This document shows, piece after piece, positions 44,957 to 55,203 of a stretch of DNA of 64,000 bases. Numbering within the stretch: the stretch's first letter is position 1; each line of letters starts with the position of its first letter. Where the stretch lies: the NCBI GenBank assembly GCA_018398575.1, contig JAGTXZ010000008.1, forward strand, positions 1,364,001 through 1,428,000, in the 5' to 3' direction. Position numbers and translations under genes: made by a program. The notes below the pieces were generated by a model. That model saw nothing but the letters and a program-made list of their open reading frames with translations, was not told the DNA's origin and searched no databases. Origin of the DNA: Ampelomyces quisqualis. Its lineage: Eukaryota; Ascomycota; Dothideomycetes; Pleosporales; Phaeosphaeriaceae.

Positions 44957-45315
44957 GATGTATGCACGCACTCGCAGAGCCGCAGTGCGAGATGCCGGGG
45001 ACGATGCGAAGTGGGAAATACAACGATATGATGGAATGATGAGACCGAAATTTGCATATGAGAATGGAAGGAAGCATGGATTACGAATGAAGTGGATTCT
45101 TTTGACGCCAGTCGGCGAGCACGCACGAGGGCGTTTTGGGGGCGCCATGTTTAGTCTACTTGGAGAGAAGTGAAATGCATCATGATGAGATTCGGCCTCG
45201 AACATGGCTTTGTGAATTCCGAGATACTTGCGCTCTGTAATTTGTGGGTATCTACTACATATGACTGACGCTATGGTTTCGAGCACGCAGACAAGATACA
45301 CGTAAACAAGTGCTT
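44957..45315. other. convergent intergenic region
   Basis: 359 bp between the mitofissin and Nbs1 stop codons. Probably 3' untranslated sequence; nothing recognised. Confidence 0.7.
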
Positions 45316-47733
45316 TCATCCCCGCCGCTTGAATCTGAACCCCGTTTCCTCTTCGTCGCTGTCGTCGTCTCTTCTTCCCACCCTCCCGCGCTTACTCGCC
45401 GGTTGGACCGCAGCAGCACCCGGACCGCGCTTCCTGCCATGCGTCTGCGTCTGCGTCTGCGTCTGCACATCTGTGTCGTTAACCTGAGTCTCAGCGACCC
45501 GCTGCGTCCTCCCACTACTCTTCTGCGTCCTAGCAACGGGGCCCTCGTCGCCATCGTATGGGACACTATCTTCGACGTTGATGACTTCGGTAGCCTGTGA
45601 TCTCTTGCGCCTGACGAAGCCTGGCTCAGGATCAGACTCGTCGTCGTGGTGCTGCTCGCGGCGGCTAGTGCGTGATCGGAGCGTAGACGAAGGTTCCACG
45701 TCTTCAAGGAAGAAAGCATCGCCTACGCCAAAGCCTTTCTTCGGAGGTGCTTCTTCCAGGGCGACAATGACTTTATGGGTCGGCACGCCCCGCTCTGCGC
45801 CTCGTCGACGGAACTTTTTGAAGTTCTTGCGGCCGTTCCACTCTGGGTTCCAGCGCTCGCTGTTGCCTTGTGATTGTCGTGAAGCGACTCTATCAGCTCG
45901 GGGTCTGAGCTTCATCTCCTCGATAGCGGTGACATTGCGTATCTGCGAAATATCGATGCCTTCGAGTGCTTCCCGCAAGTTCTCCTCGTCGGCTTTGCGG
46001 CGCTCTTCCTCCTCCTTGACGCGTATGCGAGCTTGTTCGCGCAGGTTGATCTCCTTGCCCTCGGCTTTTGCTTGCGCACGTTGCAGCTTTTGGACCGCTT
46101 CCTTGCCCCGGCCTATCGTTCTTGGAGCAGGCACATCTTCTTCAGGCTCGACTGATGCAGATGGAGCACGTGTCGCTGCACGCTGGCGTCTGACAGCTGC
46201 CGCTGCGGGGAATAGAGCTTCCATCTGCTCCTCTTTCGCCGCCAGTTTATAGCCGGCCGAGTGTTGTGTCTGCTGCGTTTCCGTGGCAGAAGCAAGCTGG
46301 TGCTGCGAGGCTCCTTTCGACATCACAGACGGCCGGGCCGATTCTTGTTTGTCTTCCATAGGGTCGTCGTCGACCTTGGCACGCTTTGGAGGTGGCTCAT
46401 AGTCGTCAAAACCTGTGAAGCGTCCACCTGTTTTCGGGCGTTGTGTACGCTTGCGAGTTATGGTCTTGATAAGCTCAGTCTTCTCTGGGGATGCGCTCTT
46501 CGCGGGTGACGGTACTCTAGATTGCGACATCGGTGTAGGATCGCGTGTTGAGCGTCTAGTAGATGCTGGGTCGGGTACGCTTGAGGGAATATTCGCAGGC
46601 TCTGCTGGTGGTCGCTGTAGCGATGCTCGGTCCTTGGTGATAATCGCGTCAAGGAACTCGTTTTGCAACATGGAGCGCTGGCCGAGCGCGTGATCTACTC
46701 CGGTGACGAAATTGGCTGCCCATTCCTCCATGCCCTCTGGATACCCAGCCAGGCGAACAGTCACTACCGGAAGCTTATCACTTCCGGTGCCGCTTCTCTT
46801 CTTCTTTCCCGCTACGCTGTGCACGTAACGCACATATTCTTCTACAGTAGTCTCGCCTGGCTTGACGTCGAAGAACAATCCCTTGCCTCCTCCGCCGGTG
46901 ACAGGCTCCAGCAGACTGATGTATTGGCTTTCGACCAGGAATATAAAAGTCAGACCGGAAAACACTTCGGTGCGTGATGAGTCTGGTTCCAGCAGTTCTT
47001 GTGGACGCGCAATCGGTTCTGCACCAATTGGTGGTACATATTCCTTCTCTTTGGGCCAGCATTCGTCGAAGTCCTCTTCCAGCTTGGAGGGCAAGTAGTT
47101 GCCTGCTTCATCCACAGAGTTTGAGGCAACGCTGAGAACAGCATCCAAGAAGTCCCCAGTGACAATGTGTCTGCCAGCCACCAGGCCAGACAGGACCTTG
47201 GGGAGATTTCGCTTCTGCGAGACGACGTGGGTGGTCTTTTCGAAAAGGAATTCGCTCGTGGTTTTGATATCGAGCGCGTGTAATTTGGCGGTGCGGGGCT
47301 TGGACTCTTTCGACTCCCGAGAGGCGTAGGTGAAGACGGTTGGTCGCCATACGATCTTGAACGGCGCATAGCCCTGAGCCAGCCTGATGGTATGCTCCGT
47401 TCCTGCCAAAGTTGCCTTGTCATATTCCAGCGACCCGTCCTCGGCCTTCTTGCTCTTCAGAACCCTCGTCTCGTCAATCGTTGTTCCCTGCCGACAGCTG
47501 AGATCAGTGACCTCGATCTGCGATCTCACATGCAGTTTCGTGCCGTGTTCTGGGAGAGCTTCGTGGACCCTGATCATGACATGCTTGCGCGAGACGGCTT
47601 TGTTGTCAATCTTCCATGATTTGCCCTCGGCGCCATCCTCCCCAGACTTTGTCCTGCCGAACAGCTGCTGCGAGCCAGGTCGCAGCCACACGCGCTTTCC
47701 GCCGAAGAGCGAATCGTGCTCGAGAAACCACAT
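45316..47733 (-). CDS. NBS1: Nbs1/Xrs2-type subunit of the MRN DNA-repair complex
   Basis: Single exon of 805 residues. The N-terminus is an FHA domain (MWFLEHDSLFGGKRVWLRPG, FGRTKSG, AVSRKHVMI, VTDLSCRQGTTID), followed by tandem BRCT-like repeats (KTTHVVSQKRNLPKVLSGLV, GDFLDAVLSVAS and FSGLTFIFL). The long middle is disordered. Near residue 635 is KNFKKFRRRG, matching the Mre11-binding NFKxFxK motif. The last residues, DEEETGFRFKRRG, match the acidic FxF/Y-basic motif that recruits Tel1/ATM. These four elements in this order identify Nbs1, which senses double-strand breaks and activates the checkpoint kinase. A (GCGTCT)4 run encodes QTQTQTQT near residue 760. Confidence 0.95.
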   Translation of the reverse strand: MWFLEHDSLFGGKRVWLRPGSQQLFGRTKSGEDGAEGKSWKIDNKAVSRKHVMIRVHEALPEHGTKLHVRSQIEVTDLSCRQGTTIDETRVLKSKKAEDGSLEYDKATLAGTEHTIRLAQGYAPFKIVWRPTVFTYASRESKESKPRTAKLHALDIKTTSEFLFEKTTHVVSQKRNLPKVLSGLVAGRHIVTGDFLDAVLSVASNSVDEAGNYLPSKLEEDFDECWPKEKEYVPPIGAEPIARPQELLEPDSSRTEVFSGLTFIFLVESQYISLLEPVTGGGGKGLFFDVKPGETTVEEYVRYVHSVAGKKKRSGTGSDKLPVVTVRLAGYPEGMEEWAANFVTGVDHALGQRSMLQNEFLDAIITKDRASLQRPPAEPANIPSSVPDPASTRRSTRDPTPMSQSRVPSPAKSASPEKTELIKTITRKRTQRPKTGGRFTGFDDYEPPPKRAKVDDDPMEDKQESARPSVMSKGASQHQLASATETQQTQHSAGYKLAAKEEQMEALFPAAAAVRRQRAATRAPSASVEPEEDVPAPRTIGRGKEAVQKLQRAQAKAEGKEINLREQARIRVKEEEERRKADEENLREALEGIDISQIRNVTAIEEMKLRPRADRVASRQSQGNSERWNPEWNGRKNFKKFRRRGAERGVPTHKVIVALEEAPPKKGFGVGDAFFLEDVEPSSTLRSRTSRREQHHDDESDPEPGFVRRKRSQATEVINVEDSVPYDGDEGPVARTQKSSGRTQRVAETQVNDTDVQTQTQTQTHGRKRGPGAAAVQPASKRGRVGRRDDDSDEEETGFRFKRRG

Positions 47734-48948
47734 TGCGCCGAAGGTGATGGCGGTCGAGTGTCGCGGTGGTGTGTGGGCTAGCTCAGCGAGTTTCCCTTGG
47801 TGGGGGACTCGCGCATCGTGCGGAGAGCTGCATGTTCATCTCGAGTCGTGCTGGTTGCCTTCGCAATCCCAGGCTGAAGTGATCCAAGCGCGGGGCGCTG
47901 CGAACGCGCGATCATGTGACCCGCTAGGTAACGTCACCCGGCATCCGTGAACATGTGTAGACTTCACTTATCACTACCCTATAATCCCCGAGTGACACTC
48001 TACAATTCCCTGGGATCGAACGAGAAAATACAGAAACACTGCAAAAAAGGCCGATGCTCAGGACTGACGTGGCTGTCATCATAACCTTTATTCGCATTAA
48101 GCCTGTTATCTTTGTGCAAGTACTCCATCTTCATCAGGCCTGAGGCTTATGTCTTGCGACAAGATATGCACCTTTCCTAGAGTGATCTCGGTACATCTTG
48201 CTGAGTCTAGTGACCCGACCGGCCACTGTGTGACAGCCCAAAGCTCGTAAGGATGGAATTATTTCTGGAACCACAGCGCTCATCCGGAGAAGTCTCCAGA
48301 CCAGACACATACCAGCCTCCAGCTCTAGGACTGCAATGACACACGACTAAAAACACGTTCGAGTGCCGAGTGCTGTTCGTTTGTGCAGAGGCACTGTGCC
48401 TGCTCCGAGCACTCTGGTAGCGTCGAGTCCACGACCCCAAGCCCAAGCCTGTCTTGTTCAACACATCCAAGTATCTACAAAAGTTTGAAAGACTGCCATG
48501 GTGCTCATCATCCACATTCAGCTCATCTAAACACTGCAATCAACAGTTGACCACTGAGCCTACCTACTTCCACTCCCATCTCTCCCATATTCAATCTTCA
48601 CCAAAACGAAGGCCTCTGTCATGCTCCCAACCCTCATCAGTCTGGCCGCAGCTACCAACCCCTCTCCGCTTGCACCGACTGCTCCTGCGGCATCAGCAAG
48701 TGCTCAACCTCGGGTCCAACCTCACACAGACATACCAACCTCACCGCAGCACTGCGTTAGTGTAACCAGCCCAACTCGAACCATGCTACGTCTCGCAAAC
48801 CACCGCTAGCTTTGACTGCAGCAGGATCGTTCATTCCGTACATCTATCTTCCTTCTCCTTTCCCATCCCCTTCTTTGTTCCACTTCTTCATCGAGAAACG
48901 CTCCCACCTCTCCCTCAGTCCAACTGCTACACCCATCCAAGACCAAGC
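47734..48948. other. Nbs1 promoter and gene-poor flank
   Basis: 1.2 kb. Short frames at 48454-48809 show no family. A strong pyrimidine tract at 48841-48894 lies just before the Cys-rich ORF at 48949 and could be its transcription start region. Confidence 0.5.
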
Positions 48949-49158
48949 ATGCGCCGCCAAATGCTCGACAAGCGTTGCGACATACACTCTCCCAACTGCA
49001 CAGGGCTGTGTACGAGCGATTACTGTGGTGGGCGTTATGATGATGAGTATACGGATAAGCGTAGTCGCTGCGTGTATCAAGACGTGTGTTTGAAGAGTAG
49101 GGTTGTAGATTGCGATAGGAAGTGTATTTCTCAGCGCGACTGTCGCGGAAGGGGTTGA
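48949..49158 (+). CDS. candidate small cysteine-rich protein
   Basis: A 69-codon ATG frame encoding nine cysteines (residues 10, 17, 21, 26, 41, 47, 55, 59 and 65), mostly flanked by Arg/Lys/Asp: CTSDYCGGRYDDEY, then CVYQDVC, CDRKC and QRDCRGRG. A 50-bp pyrimidine-rich tract (48841-48894) sits shortly upstream, like fungal transcription-start regions. No signal peptide is present in this exon; one could lie on an upstream exon, but I could not build a convincing one. No family recognised. Nine cysteines in 69 random codons would be unusual, which is the main argument for reality. Confidence 0.35.
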   Translation: MRRQMLDKRCDIHSPNCTGLCTSDYCGGRYDDEYTDKRSRCVYQDVCLKSRVVDCDRKCISQRDCRGRG

Positions 49159-50203
49159 TTTAGAGAAAATCTAAGGCTTTTTTTGGCACACGTTGGAAAA
49201 TCGAATAAACATGCATCGAGTTGGAAGTTGAGTGTTGAGGAAGATGTGAGAGGATACGAAGCACATTTGTCTGCGATGGAAGAGGAAAGACGAGATGTGG
49301 GATAGGTGATCAGAGGGTTACTGAGACGGAGATGTACGGCGATGCAAGGGTTATGGCCAAGGAGAAAGTTGACCAGAGAAGGCGAGCAGGGAAGAATGCA
49401 AGGCAAGACATGTCACATTGATGAAGAGGCAAGCATGTCACAGTGATGAAGAAAGCATGAGAAGAAGAGTGGATGTTGAGGGTAGTGGATTCATTGATGC
49501 TGATGCGACCTTGTATGTTCCTTGCCAACCAATGCCTTGAAGTTTCCTTGCCATGATGTTTGATCCTTGATGATGATGAATGTGTTCCATGAAGTTCCTT
49601 GCCAGCCATGTCCAACCATCATCAGCACCAATGTCCGTGTCAAAAGTGGAGTGTATGGCCAAAGCCATCAACCCAGTACAAACTGAAGAAGAGAGAAGTG
49701 TTCATGCTGCATTCCTGACTTGACCTGAGCCGAAGCCGCCGTCAGGAGTGTGCAGGACAGCTGTGTGATCAAGGGACTGCATGAGTCCAGTACAATGTAT
49801 GGCAGGCCTCGTGCGAAGACGATCTATCCTCCAGCACCATACAAAGTCATGATCAGCTGTACCAGGCTGGCTACGTGGGTGCAAGACCACACGCATGCCT
49901 CGAACTGCTTCAAGCTTCAACCGAATGTGTTCCACGCTCTTTCTGTCTTGCAGCCCAACCATGATCCAACTCGAAGGGCCCTGCAGCCTGACCTGCACCT
50001 TGTACCATGATGTGTTCCATGACTTTGCCGAACTCGAGTGGTGGTGCCGTGAGCGTGCTCTGCGTGTTCGATGGTGAATGACCGTTGATGATAGCCTGAA
50101 GAGGCAGTTTGGTTTGTGGATGCGGTCGAGATATGCAGCGAGCATGTGTGAGAGCGTGGTGTTGATGTGAAGTGGAACACTTGAAGTGAAGTGAACAGCG
50201 GAG

Positions 50204-50248
50204 CTGGGAATGTTAGCAGAATAACAAAGAGCAAAGAGGACAACTTAC
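50204..50248 (-). other. predicted intron of the orphan transcription unit
   Basis: GTAAGT at the 5' end, TGCTAAC at the branch position 13 nt before the CCCAG acceptor, and a U-rich interior. All three fungal splice elements match well on the minus strand only. Confidence 0.6.
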
Positions 50249-50634
50249 CAGCTCAGGCGAAGTTGAGGTTGTTGTGATGTTGACCAAGGCTTGTGAAGTT
50301 GTGTGATGTTGATGACGATGTCACATGTTGTTGAGCAATGTTGAGTTGAGGTTGAGATGATGTTGATGATGTGAAGTACTCATGGTTGTAGTTGAAGGAT
50401 TTCATGAAGACTTGAGTGACTTGAGGTCGAAGCCATCACATGGATGGAAGCCAAGGTCGGTGGTTGAGGTGAAGGAAGGTTGAAGTTGGAAAGAAGATCT
50501 GTGAAGGATGTTTGAAGTGAAGGAAGATTGAGCTGACTCAGAATGTTGGTAGTTGAGTGCTCAGGTTGAGTGATCAGCTCGGTGGTTGAGTGGAGTGGAG
50601 GGAAGGAGAGAGGGTGGGAGCAGGCCTGGTGGGG

Positions 50635-50640
50635 TTTATA
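50635..50640 (-). promoter_or_regulatory. TATA box of the orphan transcription unit
   Basis: TATAAA on the minus strand, followed within 20-60 nt by a CT-rich stretch (CCTGCTCCCACCCTCTCTCC), the usual fungal core-promoter order. Confidence 0.5.
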
Positions 50641-50650
50641 TGCCTCGAGG

Positions 50651-53099
50651 GCGGCGGTCCGGGCGCTGCCAAGGAGCTAATGTCGCTACGAGGTTCTGCC
50701 GGCGACGGTAAGGTGTAAAGTGGTCCGTGATGAGGGTAGGCAAGGCAGCAGTGCGGTGTGGTGGGGTGGAAGTGAAGTCAAGGTGAATGAGAAAACGACC
50801 CCAAGAAGGTTTAGGCGAGCACAAGTTGGTCCGAGCGGCACCCAACAAGTGAAGAAATGTCGGAAAGAGAGCAAAATTGGGTGTCTGAATGTGTGAGAAA
50901 GGTAGGCTCGAGTGATTGATGCCAGTGATGCTGGGTCTTGCTGTGCGAGGCGGGTTGGTAATAGCTATAGCGAGGTCATGAGACACGACCCCATACTTAT
51001 GGGCCATTGATGATCATTCAACTGCTCCATTTGTGTTCAAAATTTCCCGACAGTATACGTGTAGATTTGTAGAACGAGACGCGGGATGGGAAATGGAGAG
51101 CTACCATGTCGTGAGATGTTGATGTGCCGCTGCAACTTGTGCTGCTACGCCTTGCGATGAGCTCCAGTACTGAAAGAAGCTCTTACTTATGAGATATGAG
51201 CGAAAGATCTGAGATGTATTGTTGAAGAGCATGGCAAAAGTGATGCTGGGAGATGCTCCACGAATAGCTGCCAGCAGCGCCCCAGCCAATAACGTCTGGG
51301 GCTGGATCTGGCAAGCTCCATGAAATTCATACATTTGAACAAATACCATCGTTAGATAGCCCAAGTCCATGAGTATATAGGTTACCAACGCGTCTACTGC
51401 GCGGTTGACACAGAGGAGCTCAGTCGAGGCAATCCCGCAGCCACTTCAGTGAAGCCCTCTTCTTCGGGAGCCGCCTCTAGAGACACATAGATCGTGACAA
51501 TTCTGTAGTGTCAGTCCAGATAGCAGAACTAGATTGATTGAGGATTGAGAGCCTGGCTGGGGGTGAGGAAGGCGAGGGCGCGTAGTGCTGCTAGGAGCGC
51601 GCATAGCATTCAGGCTGGCCACAAGCTCTGAGCGAGCAAGAGCGACGTCAAGATGGTATCGCATGTATCTGTATCTACCAGCAAGAGCGCACAATTAGGA
51701 CGTGGAAGAAGACTGCTGCGTATGAGCTCGCCGAGCGCACGGCAGCAGATGCCAAACAGCATCCTCAGCGCGAGCAGGACCCGCGAAGCCCGCCGGAACA
51801 TAGCACTCATGAACATCAGAGCCTAAATATGTACTCCCTGACAGAAAAGACGAAGAGCTCTTCGCGACCCTTCGTACTATAGAGCACACGGCAGCAGACA
51901 GCGTAGCCTCTGACCACAGCGCCAGCGCGGCCGTCGCCAGTATAGCGCTGACCGAACACCACAACGGATGCTTCTTCTCACTACTATAGCTGGCACGAGA
52001 AGGCGCTGCAATATTACATCAAGCGAGCGACACCGGGCAACGACCTTATACACTCACGTACAGCAGTACACCCGAAGCCAGTATCACGAACCCCAAAGAA
52101 CACCACAGTCACGCCCACAACCGCATATCACGTACACATCTATCCTTATACTACGTCACAGCCCACTCGGAGCTGCGCGACACCTCGCGGACAAGGACGC
52201 GAGTCGCACGCACGACCACGCACCAACAGCGCAAGCTCACGAGGACCAAGATGTGCGAAAAAAACAGGGACCATGGCATACAAGCAACTGAGATGGGGAT
52301 GAGGTGGATAGGAAGCGACGAATATGCAGAGCTGCGAGACCGCGTCCTCCGCTACAGATTCACGCAACACGATTGATTGTTGTGGCGCTACCCGACTACT
52401 GGTACCATGGCCATCGGTTCTACACCAGAACAACACTGGCAAGAGTAACATGGCTCAGTGAGACGAGGACGAAGGGGATAAGGACAGAAGATAGAAGACA
52501 CAGCGGCGAAGCGGACAGCTACAGAGCAAGGTATGGCGAGACTCGAGACTCGAAACATGAGAGGTGAGAGTTTACAGTGTAAAGGATGCATTATAGCTAC
52601 GTGTACAAACAAAACTTGACTTGACTCCTACCTATCCTGCTATTCTCAACGTGAGCGTGAGACGCAGTGCGGAGAAATGGACGAAAAAGTGGCAGCGCAG
52701 CGCACGATCGCGCACAAGTCAAGCAGTGCCGAGTAAGTGCACATGCGGCTGCCGTGCAGGACTTCCAGTTGGTTCCTCAGAGAAGCTATGTCGAGCAGGG
52801 CGATTCTTCCAGTTTTCGATGCTCATCGCAGGCGCGCGCACTGTAGAGCCCAGCGACACTTTCCTCGGGGCCACCACATTGCGCACGACGATCGAGTGTG
52901 TCCAACAGTAAACATCATCTCCCTGCGCCTCGAGAGGGTGTAGATACTCGATAAGACATTTGTGCGTCCATCACAAGCCGTGACTATATCCTCGCCGTCG
53001 CCGGGTCACGTTCTTCTTTTCATCTCGCGCCGGCTCTAGACTCGCGCTTCACAGTCACCAAGAATTCGTCCACAAATCCCTACTATGCAACCTCCCCTC
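50651..53099. other. gene-poor region
   Basis: Only short, unrecognised open frames, including an 89-codon minus-strand frame ending at 51101. I see no RNA genes and no transposon ends. Confidence 0.45.
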
Positions 53100-53507
53100 C
53101 TAAATCCCCACTAACACGCTCTTCACCCACGGAGGCCGCGGCACTCTCTTTCGCCCTCTCTCGCCGCCCATGGGACACCCATTCCCAAACCCTTTTTGCT
53201 GCGCCAATTGGCCCACCTCTTCGACAATCATGGAGTCCTTGGTTGCCGTGGCTTCTCTGCGCTCCTGCAATTTGCGCTCAATCTATGGCGATGCCTCTTC
53301 TATGCCGCGGGATGCCAGGCGCTCGAAGGAGGTGAGGAAGCGGTTGATGATGTCGGAGAGGAGGCGGTAGAGGACTTCGGTGGTGGTTCCTGTGCCGATT
53401 TGGTGGGTCAAGGAGGGGAAGGGGATAAGGGATGTATATGATGGTTTTGAGAATAGAGAGGAGGAGAGGTTGGGGCGGTAGAGCACGAGGGAGGATGATG
53501 TTGTCAT
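53100..53507 (-). pseudogene. small ORF interrupted by an in-frame TAG
   Basis: ATG at 53507 in good context opens a 74-codon frame (MTTSSSLVLYRPNLSSSLFS to SFERLASRGIEEASP) that ends with TAG at 53285..53283. The same frame then stays open for 60 more codons (IERKLQERREATATKDSMIV, EEVGQLAQQKGFG, to VKSVLVGI) before a second TAG at 53102..53100. The two halves look like one protein with an amphipathic helical region spanning the stop. Explanations: a recent nonsense mutation, readthrough, a sequencing error, or an unseen intron using CCATAG as acceptor. No family recognised. Confidence 0.4.
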
Positions 53508-53737
53508 GTTGAAGGTTGTGTGGTGGAAAGATACTGGGTGTTTGCATACTTGGGAGATCAGATCAGATCAGGTAGACCTCTTGAGAGTAGTGGATTTCCT
53601 CGAGCGGCGGGCCATGTTTTATGTATCTCGCAACGCATGTATCATTGCCCGCCCTTCGACTTTGTATGGATGTTGGGAGGCCCGATCAGCGAACCAATCA
53701 GCATCCGCTTTGTTCGTCGGCATCCAGTGCAGGGGGC

Positions 53738-54727
53738 CTAGTCGGTGGCAGCAACACCCGACCGCGCAGATTCCATGTCGTCACGACGATTTGCGACAGG
53801 TAAATCGAGTTCGACAAGCCATGGCTTATTTTCGAGCACGCCCTTCTCGCCTTCCATAGCTGCGTTTATACAAAGAGTTTGTTGACTCTGGCGAAAATCC
53901 TCTTGCGAACCTGGAGGTAAACCAGCGTAGCCTTTCCGCTTAGCTTGTCCCTTTCCTACAAACTCTTTCCCTAATGGCTTGATCCCATCATCTTCATCTC
54001 CTGTCTTTTTCTCTTCGTACTCGAGTCTTTGGCCGCCATATCCCGGGTGGATGTGTCCGAAACAATGCAGCTTTGGTCTAACCCTGTCAAGCGCGCGCCG
54101 CAGATGCTCGCAGCCTGCACTTTGGTCATCACTCGTAGTGTCCAAGATGTACTTTGGAGGACCGTGAGTCATGATTACATCGACGTCGTTGGGGATGATC
54201 GACGATGGAGTACCGACGTTCTTTGCCCATGCTGGAACTGAGCTTCCACAATTGAAACGGTCTTCATTCGTAGGGTACTGGAAAGCTGAAGCGCCATCTG
54301 CTGGTGTATAAGGCGAGGTGTAAATCCTAAAGGTGGCTCCTGAGGCCAGGGTAAACCGACGTGTGCCTTCAGAGAGGAAAGTTGTTCCAGATTTGCTGGC
54401 CTGAGATGCGGCCTCAGGAGAGACGAGGGCATGTGCTTCGCCAACATCAGCTTCCGCTCCCTTTTGTGCAAGATAGTATGTTTTGTCCAGGGAGAGTTCG
54501 TGGTTCCCTGCTATCACGAGTCTCAGTTCTGCCTTGACCCTGGAAAGAGCCTGGAGTGCTGCGGCGATGCTCTGCGGCGAACCATCTTCGGTCAAGTCGC
54601 CGCAGTGCAGGAGAACGTCACAGTCTGGAAGGTCAGACGGGAGCTCTACACCATGCGTGTCAGACATGATGAGGAAGCGAGTTGTCCTGGGGGCCGACAT
54701 TGGCTTTGAAGGGGGTGGAGTATCCAT
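53738..54727 (-). CDS. calcineurin-like metallophosphoesterase
   Basis: Single exon of 329 residues. The five metallophosphoesterase blocks are intact: SDTHG (Asp/His), CGDLTEDG (Asp), GNHE (Asn/His), MTHGPP (His) and GHIHPGYG (His pair). This should build a two-metal active site. The arrangement and size resemble the MPPED1/UPF0046-like group widespread in fungi, whose natural substrates are largely unknown and which includes phosphodiesterases. There is no signal peptide, so it is probably cytosolic. It is divergent from the Rrn9-domain gene with 476 bp between the starts. Confidence 0.9.
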   Translation of the reverse strand: MDTPPPSKPMSAPRTTRFLIMSDTHGVELPSDLPDCDVLLHCGDLTEDGSPQSIAAALQALSRVKAELRLVIAGNHELSLDKTYYLAQKGAEADVGEAHALVSPEAASQASKSGTTFLSEGTRRFTLASGATFRIYTSPYTPADGASAFQYPTNEDRFNCGSSVPAWAKNVGTPSSIIPNDVDVIMTHGPPKYILDTTSDDQSAGCEHLRRALDRVRPKLHCFGHIHPGYGGQRLEYEEKKTGDEDDGIKPLGKEFVGKGQAKRKGYAGLPPGSQEDFRQSQQTLCINAAMEGEKGVLENKPWLVELDLPVANRRDDMESARSGVAATD

Positions 54728-55203
54728 TTGGAGGCGCTTTGGGGTTGGAAATCGTCTGAGGAATAAGAACGGGCTCTTTTCGTGGGGGACGTGTGCATGT
54801 TATTTCTGTTGGTGTTTTGGGTATCTCAGAGAAGATCAAGCAGGGCAGGTACTACTTATGGAAATGCTGCAGTCATAGCCAGCGGCGCAACAGGCGAACC
54901 ATGGTTGAGCTCACAGCAAGTACGAACGCAAGTGCCGCCTGAACCAGTACAACTACAAGCGAGGTCATCGCTGGAGGAATACGGCATTATGAAGGACACT
55001 CATGTCGCTGGCCCATGGTAATAGAACGACATGTCTGAATACAGCAAAATCCATCTATGGAGAGTGCAGCGCTATGGGCGTGATTTGCCGTGCACGTGTT
55101 TTGGCGTGTTGTCCGAGTACCCGCTGCGACTTTCACCACTATTCCGCACCCGCACACACAATGCATCTTGCAGCGCCCGAGTTTGACATGTTGGGTAATC
55201 AGG
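54728..55203. other. divergent promoter region
   Basis: 476 bp between the metallophosphoesterase and Rrn9-domain start codons. No gene seen. Confidence 0.6.

Larger units (their letters stand above)
49160..50650 (-). ncRNA. candidate minus-strand transcription unit without clear protein
   Basis: On the minus strand, TATAAA at 50640..50635 is followed by a C/T/A-rich, nearly G-free leader of about 350 nt (CAACCTCAACTC-like words). A good 45-nt intron follows (50248..50204; GTAAGT donor, GCTAAC branch, CCCAG acceptor). This is the architecture of a well-expressed fungal promoter and spliced leader. Downstream, short overlapping ORFs exist: 50405..50253 (50 codons, Asn/Gln/Ser/His-rich, stop 4 nt before the donor), 50145..49702 (147 codons) and 49671..49438. 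None resembles a family. It may be a long noncoding RNA or an unrecognised lineage-specific gene. Boundaries are approximate. Confidence 0.4.

Noticed and set aside
51101..51388. Minus-strand frame with hydrophobic stretches
   Set aside because: The long version starts at TTG, there is no clear membrane protein pattern, and no promoter or splice evidence was found.
47734..53737. Transposon remnant or RIP-mutated DNA in the gene-poor region
   Set aside because: No terminal repeats, transposase-like frames or strongly AT-rich composition are visible, so the region looks like ordinary low-density sequence.
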